Shown: positions 61,240 to 64,000 of the stretch, piece after piece
How positions within the stretch are numbered: position 1 is the stretch's first letter
Layout: each line of letters starts with the position of its first letter
From: Cryptomeria japonica
Lineage: Eukaryota > Streptophyta > Pinopsida > Cupressales > Cupressaceae
Length of the DNA stretch: 64,000 bases
Direction: 5' to 3'
Assembly: GCF_030272615.1 (NCBI RefSeq)
Contig: NC_081407.1
Location: 154,339,048-154,403,047, forward strand
Made by a program: the position numbers and the translations under genes
The notes under the pieces: generated by a model
What the model saw: only the letters and a program-made list of their open reading frames with translations
Database searches by the model: none
Told to the model about the DNA's origin: nothing

Positions 61240-62381
61240 TGTTGGCATTTTTTATGTTTATGTTGTGATTGTCATTGATGGACACACACTTGCATTGAGA
61301 TCCCCTTTATATATATGAGCTAGAGCTCAACTGGTATCTGTTCCAACCGGTATGTTGTATTCTAGTCTTTAGACTATTGGTGATTTTGCAGAATGTGTTT
61401 CCCAGTCTGAAGCGACATGTCAACCCCAAGTGGTTTGTAGATCTCAAGTGGTACAAGGGAGCAAAGCAGCATAACACATTCTTACCAGTCTTCATTTTTG
61501 TCAAACTGGCAACTGGTATTTTGTATGAACCGGTAATACTCTATGATGAGTTACCAACCAGCATTTTGTGATGAGTTACAAATCCACTAATTGTTTGATG
61601 GTGCTTCTTGTGTCTTGTTACTGAGTATGTCTAGATTCATTGAACCTAGGAAATTGTAATGTAATCCTATTGGACCAACATGAAATCAGATTCCTTTAAA
61701 AGGACATCATGTCTAGGGTTGTAGGTCGTTGCTGAAAGGGTTTATGTTGTGCTAGGGTTTAAAGTGGTTGATGAGTTGTTGTAAGAGTGATCTTATCTAA
61801 GAAGATCAGGTTGTAACTAAGTGAGAGATAGAGAAGACTGAAGTAATGTTGGAATGCATTAGCTGTGAGCTATACTGGATCTAACCAAGCAATCTATGCT
61901 ATTAGATAGATCAAATACTTGTTGATTACTCACATCTTTGACAAATCTATAGCCCTTAACCGAGTAGGCCCAAAAGCCTTTTGTAAAATCCTCTAAAAAG
62001 GTGGTTCACCTATGTGAATCTAAAATCCTCTAGCAAGGTAGTCTTTAATCAGACTTATCTCCTAACAGGATCTGTTCTAGTGAAGAACACTGTAAGACCT
62101 TAACCGGTCTGACCTTAACCAGTCTAGTTTCTATTCTGCAGATGGTGACTTATGAGTTCCATCTCACCGTGGTTTTTCCCATTTGGGTTTCCACATCAAA
62201 TATCTTGTGTTATGGTTGTATTTCTTTTGTGGGTGAATGCTTTATTTGCATTTTGGTTTGCATGTGTGATAACCGGTCTGTCTGTTAAACTGTTTTACCA
62301 GTTTATCTTCAGACTATTTAAGTGTTTTAGAGCAGAGGTTTTTGGCATACTAATTCACCCCCCCCCTCTTAGTATTCATCA
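61240..62381 (+). mobile_element. Solo LTR (1,142 bp) inside copia integrase
   Basis: It opens TGTTGGCATTTTT and closes TTAGTATTCATCA, like the LTRs at 34908 and 41363. GAAAT (61235-61239) before it and GAAAC (62382-62386) after it form a 5-bp target duplication with one change. It is in plus orientation, opposite to the interrupted pol. TATA position: CCTTTAAAAGG (about 61692). The CGTGGTTTTTCCCATTTGGG fold motif lies near 62168. Confidence 0.9.
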
Positions 62382-62386
62382 GAAAC

Positions 62387-63410
62387 ATCAGGCTTGACAT
62401 GGGACCAAGCCTCCTCAGAAGTCATCTAGCGCAATGCCTTATGAGGCATCTGATTTTGAATATAAGTGGCACAATTAACTGCCTCAACCCAAAAAGCAAG
62501 CTACATAGAACATGACTGAAGCATACAATTGGCCATCTCCCATAGTGTTTTGTTCTTTATCTCAACAACACCATTCTACTGAGGAGTGTGAGGAACCGAT
62601 AACTGATGCTGCAAACCATGCCTTGTGCAAAAATCTATAAAAGCCTAATCTACATATTCTCTCCCATTATCTGTGTGTATCCTCCAGATAGAAAGACTAG
62701 ACTTCTCTACAAATGTCTTAAAGACTCAAAATGAATCAAAGACACCAAACTTGTACTTAAGAAAGTACACCCATGTACATCTAGAGAAGTCATCAATGAA
62801 TGTGAGCACATACTTGGACCCAGCAAAAGATTGAGTCAGAAATGACATAAGATCATTGTGTACCAAATCCAATGATGCCTTAGCACATGTGGCTCTACTT
62901 ATAGGAAAAGGATCTCAATGATGCTTGCCAAGTGCACAACCTCGACATACACCATTGGTACAGGATATCTGAGGGAACCCAATCACAAGTGCCTGTGTGC
63001 TCATCTATTGTAAGTATCTATAATTGACATGGCCAAAACGCTCATGCTAAAGTCTACTCATTGAATCTGCATGTACTACAAGAGAAACACATGTACCATC
63101 TGGACTCTCAAATCCATCAAATAGGTATAACTGAGAATCAGGATCAACATTGCCAGTAACCACAACAAAATCAAGATCATGGAGCTCTCTAATAACCACA
63201 TCATATGGTGAGAACTTTATTGTTTTACCAGAGCCAGAATGACAAATCTGATAAACAAGAGAAGGTTCATCGAAATGTTAGGAACCAAAAGAACATCCTG
63301 AATACAACCACTTGTCAATGGAACAGAACCTGAACCTGAAAATAAAATTTGTAGTTGAGTCACCAACTGCAATCTGTAAAGTATCACTATGAGCAAGTGA
63401 GGTAACAAGC
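62387..63410 (-). pseudogene. Copia integrase and pre-integrase region
   Basis: On the minus strand, CIQDVLLVPNISMNLL (about 63260-63310) is the pre-integrase segment. ERFGHVNYRYLQ and CRGCALGKHH (about 62915-63045) form the HHCC zinc finger. YVLTFIDDFSRCTWVYF (about 62765-62815) and HTDNGREYV (about 62655-62680) contain the first two catalytic Asp residues, and NGVVEIKNKTL (about 62550-62580) the region of the catalytic Glu. Integrase inserts the cDNA. Multiple stops and one inserted LTR have destroyed it. Confidence 0.82.
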
Positions 63411-63500
63411 TATTGTGAGTGTGTCATGTGGTGAGAAGCCCCTGAATCAACAATCCAAGTGGATGCAGAAGTAATAGCTTGTGTAGAAAGAACATGTTGT
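63411..63500 (-). pseudogene. Copia protease active-site region
   Basis: On the minus strand, TWIVDSGASHHMTHSQ (about 63420-63465) is the hallmark copia aspartic protease site with D-S-G at about 63440-63448. An in-frame stop follows almost at once. Confidence 0.85.
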
Positions 63501-64000
63501 TTCCCTATAGAAGAGGAAGAGGGAGGTTGAGGAGAGGAAATATGATGTTGATGCATGGCTTCCTCCAAAACCTCTAAACATTTCCAACACCGGGAAACTG
63601 GATGTCCTTCCTTGCCAAAGAAACTGCAAAGATCATTTGATTCTTCGTAGTCTTGGAGGAAGACTCACCAGACCTAGAAGATTTCTCATATTTTGGATAG
63701 GAATTCAGTTTATAATCAGACTTAGGTGGTGGCTTGGAGGAACTCTCACTACCATCTGAATCCTTCTTAGGCTTTGGTTTCTACTTCTTGTTTTCTTTAG
63801 ATGTTTGAGCAACCAATGCTTTGTTCTTTGATCATGTGAGAGTGTCCAACTAAGATAGGTGAGCCTACTCACGAGTCAAGGGATCACAAAACACATCAAA
63901 AGTAGGCATAGTGAAGCGTGTACCCAAGGCATCCATAGTAGAATAAAATGTGGAAGCAAATATCGGATAGGGACCTCAAAGCTTAAGAGAGAATTAGGTA
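63501..64000 (-). pseudogene. Copia gag C-terminal part with damaged zinc knuckle
   Basis: On the minus strand, NKALVAQTS (about 63800-63830), a Lys/Pro/Ser-rich linker, and CSFFGKEGHPVSRC (about 63595-63635) make up the end of copia Gag. In the knuckle the second Cys is Phe. TAG stops occur at about 63868 and 63856 where copia Gag usually has Gln. The N-terminal part lies outside the window. Confidence 0.75.

Larger units (their letters stand above)
58764..64000 (-). mobile_element. Ty1/copia element, minus strand, truncated by the window end
   Basis: On the minus strand, entering from the window end, it carries gag with a degenerate zinc knuckle, protease (DSGASHHM), integrase, reverse transcriptase (YVDD), RNase H and then a short 3' LTR. 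This is the copia order (integrase before RT). A solo LTR (61240-62381) interrupts the integrase. The frame is full of stops, many of them TAG where the family has Gln. The 5' LTR and primer site would lie beyond 64000. Confidence 0.88.

Overview
This window looks like intergenic DNA from a large, repeat-rich plant nuclear genome, and a conifer-type gymnosperm is the most likely source. The evidence is low GC, layers of LTR retrotransposons inserted into each other, long microsatellites, a plant mobile domain pseudogene, and no rRNA, tRNA, organellar or intact host gene. The species assignment is inference. Nearly every coding remnant is broken by stops and frameshifts.

Regions 1-15,100: a 20-bp minisatellite whose unit flips strand every few copies occupies 1-3,104, 8,474-8,610 and 13,451-14,330. 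A non-autonomous LTR retrotransposon (3,105-8,473) sits inside it with a perfect 5-bp target duplication. Purine and pyrimidine tracts, a pair of 0.9-kb inverted repeats (9,981-10,878 and 12,294-13,192) and a long (CT)n tract fill the rest.

Regions 15,200-27,019: a decayed transposase-like gene (15,272-19,716) is split by a solo LTR (16,666-18,046) with a perfect target duplication. It is followed by three tandem copies of a ~365-bp repeat, a (CTT)n tract, a two-exon gene fragment, nested gypsy-type LTR pieces and AT/GT microsatellites.

Regions 27,020-52,287: one minus-strand Ty3/gypsy element is bounded by ~750-790-bp LTRs, with a primer binding site and a polypurine tract in the right places. 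It keeps gag, a protease and the integrase C-terminus but no reverse transcriptase. Its interior carries plus-strand (antisense) ORFs: a long unknown ORF (29,764-33,397) and a plant mobile domain ORF (42,851-44,690). Nested between these is a second LTR element (34,908-42,526) that has zinc-knuckle Gag and another unknown ORF in place of pol.

Regions 52,288-64,000: microsatellites, unassigned DNA, a probable solo LTR (56,334-57,820), a ~187-bp (TA)n tract, and a minus-strand Ty1/copia element (58,764 to the window end) whose integrase is split by a solo LTR (61,240-62,381). Many stops across these elements are TAG or TGA where the family has Gln or Arg, which fits deamination of methylated cytosine in silenced DNA.

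The best candidate for something new is the set of TE-borne plus-strand ORFs at 29.8-44.7 kb, each a folded-looking domain followed by a charged or coiled-coil tail, carried by elements that lack reverse transcriptase.
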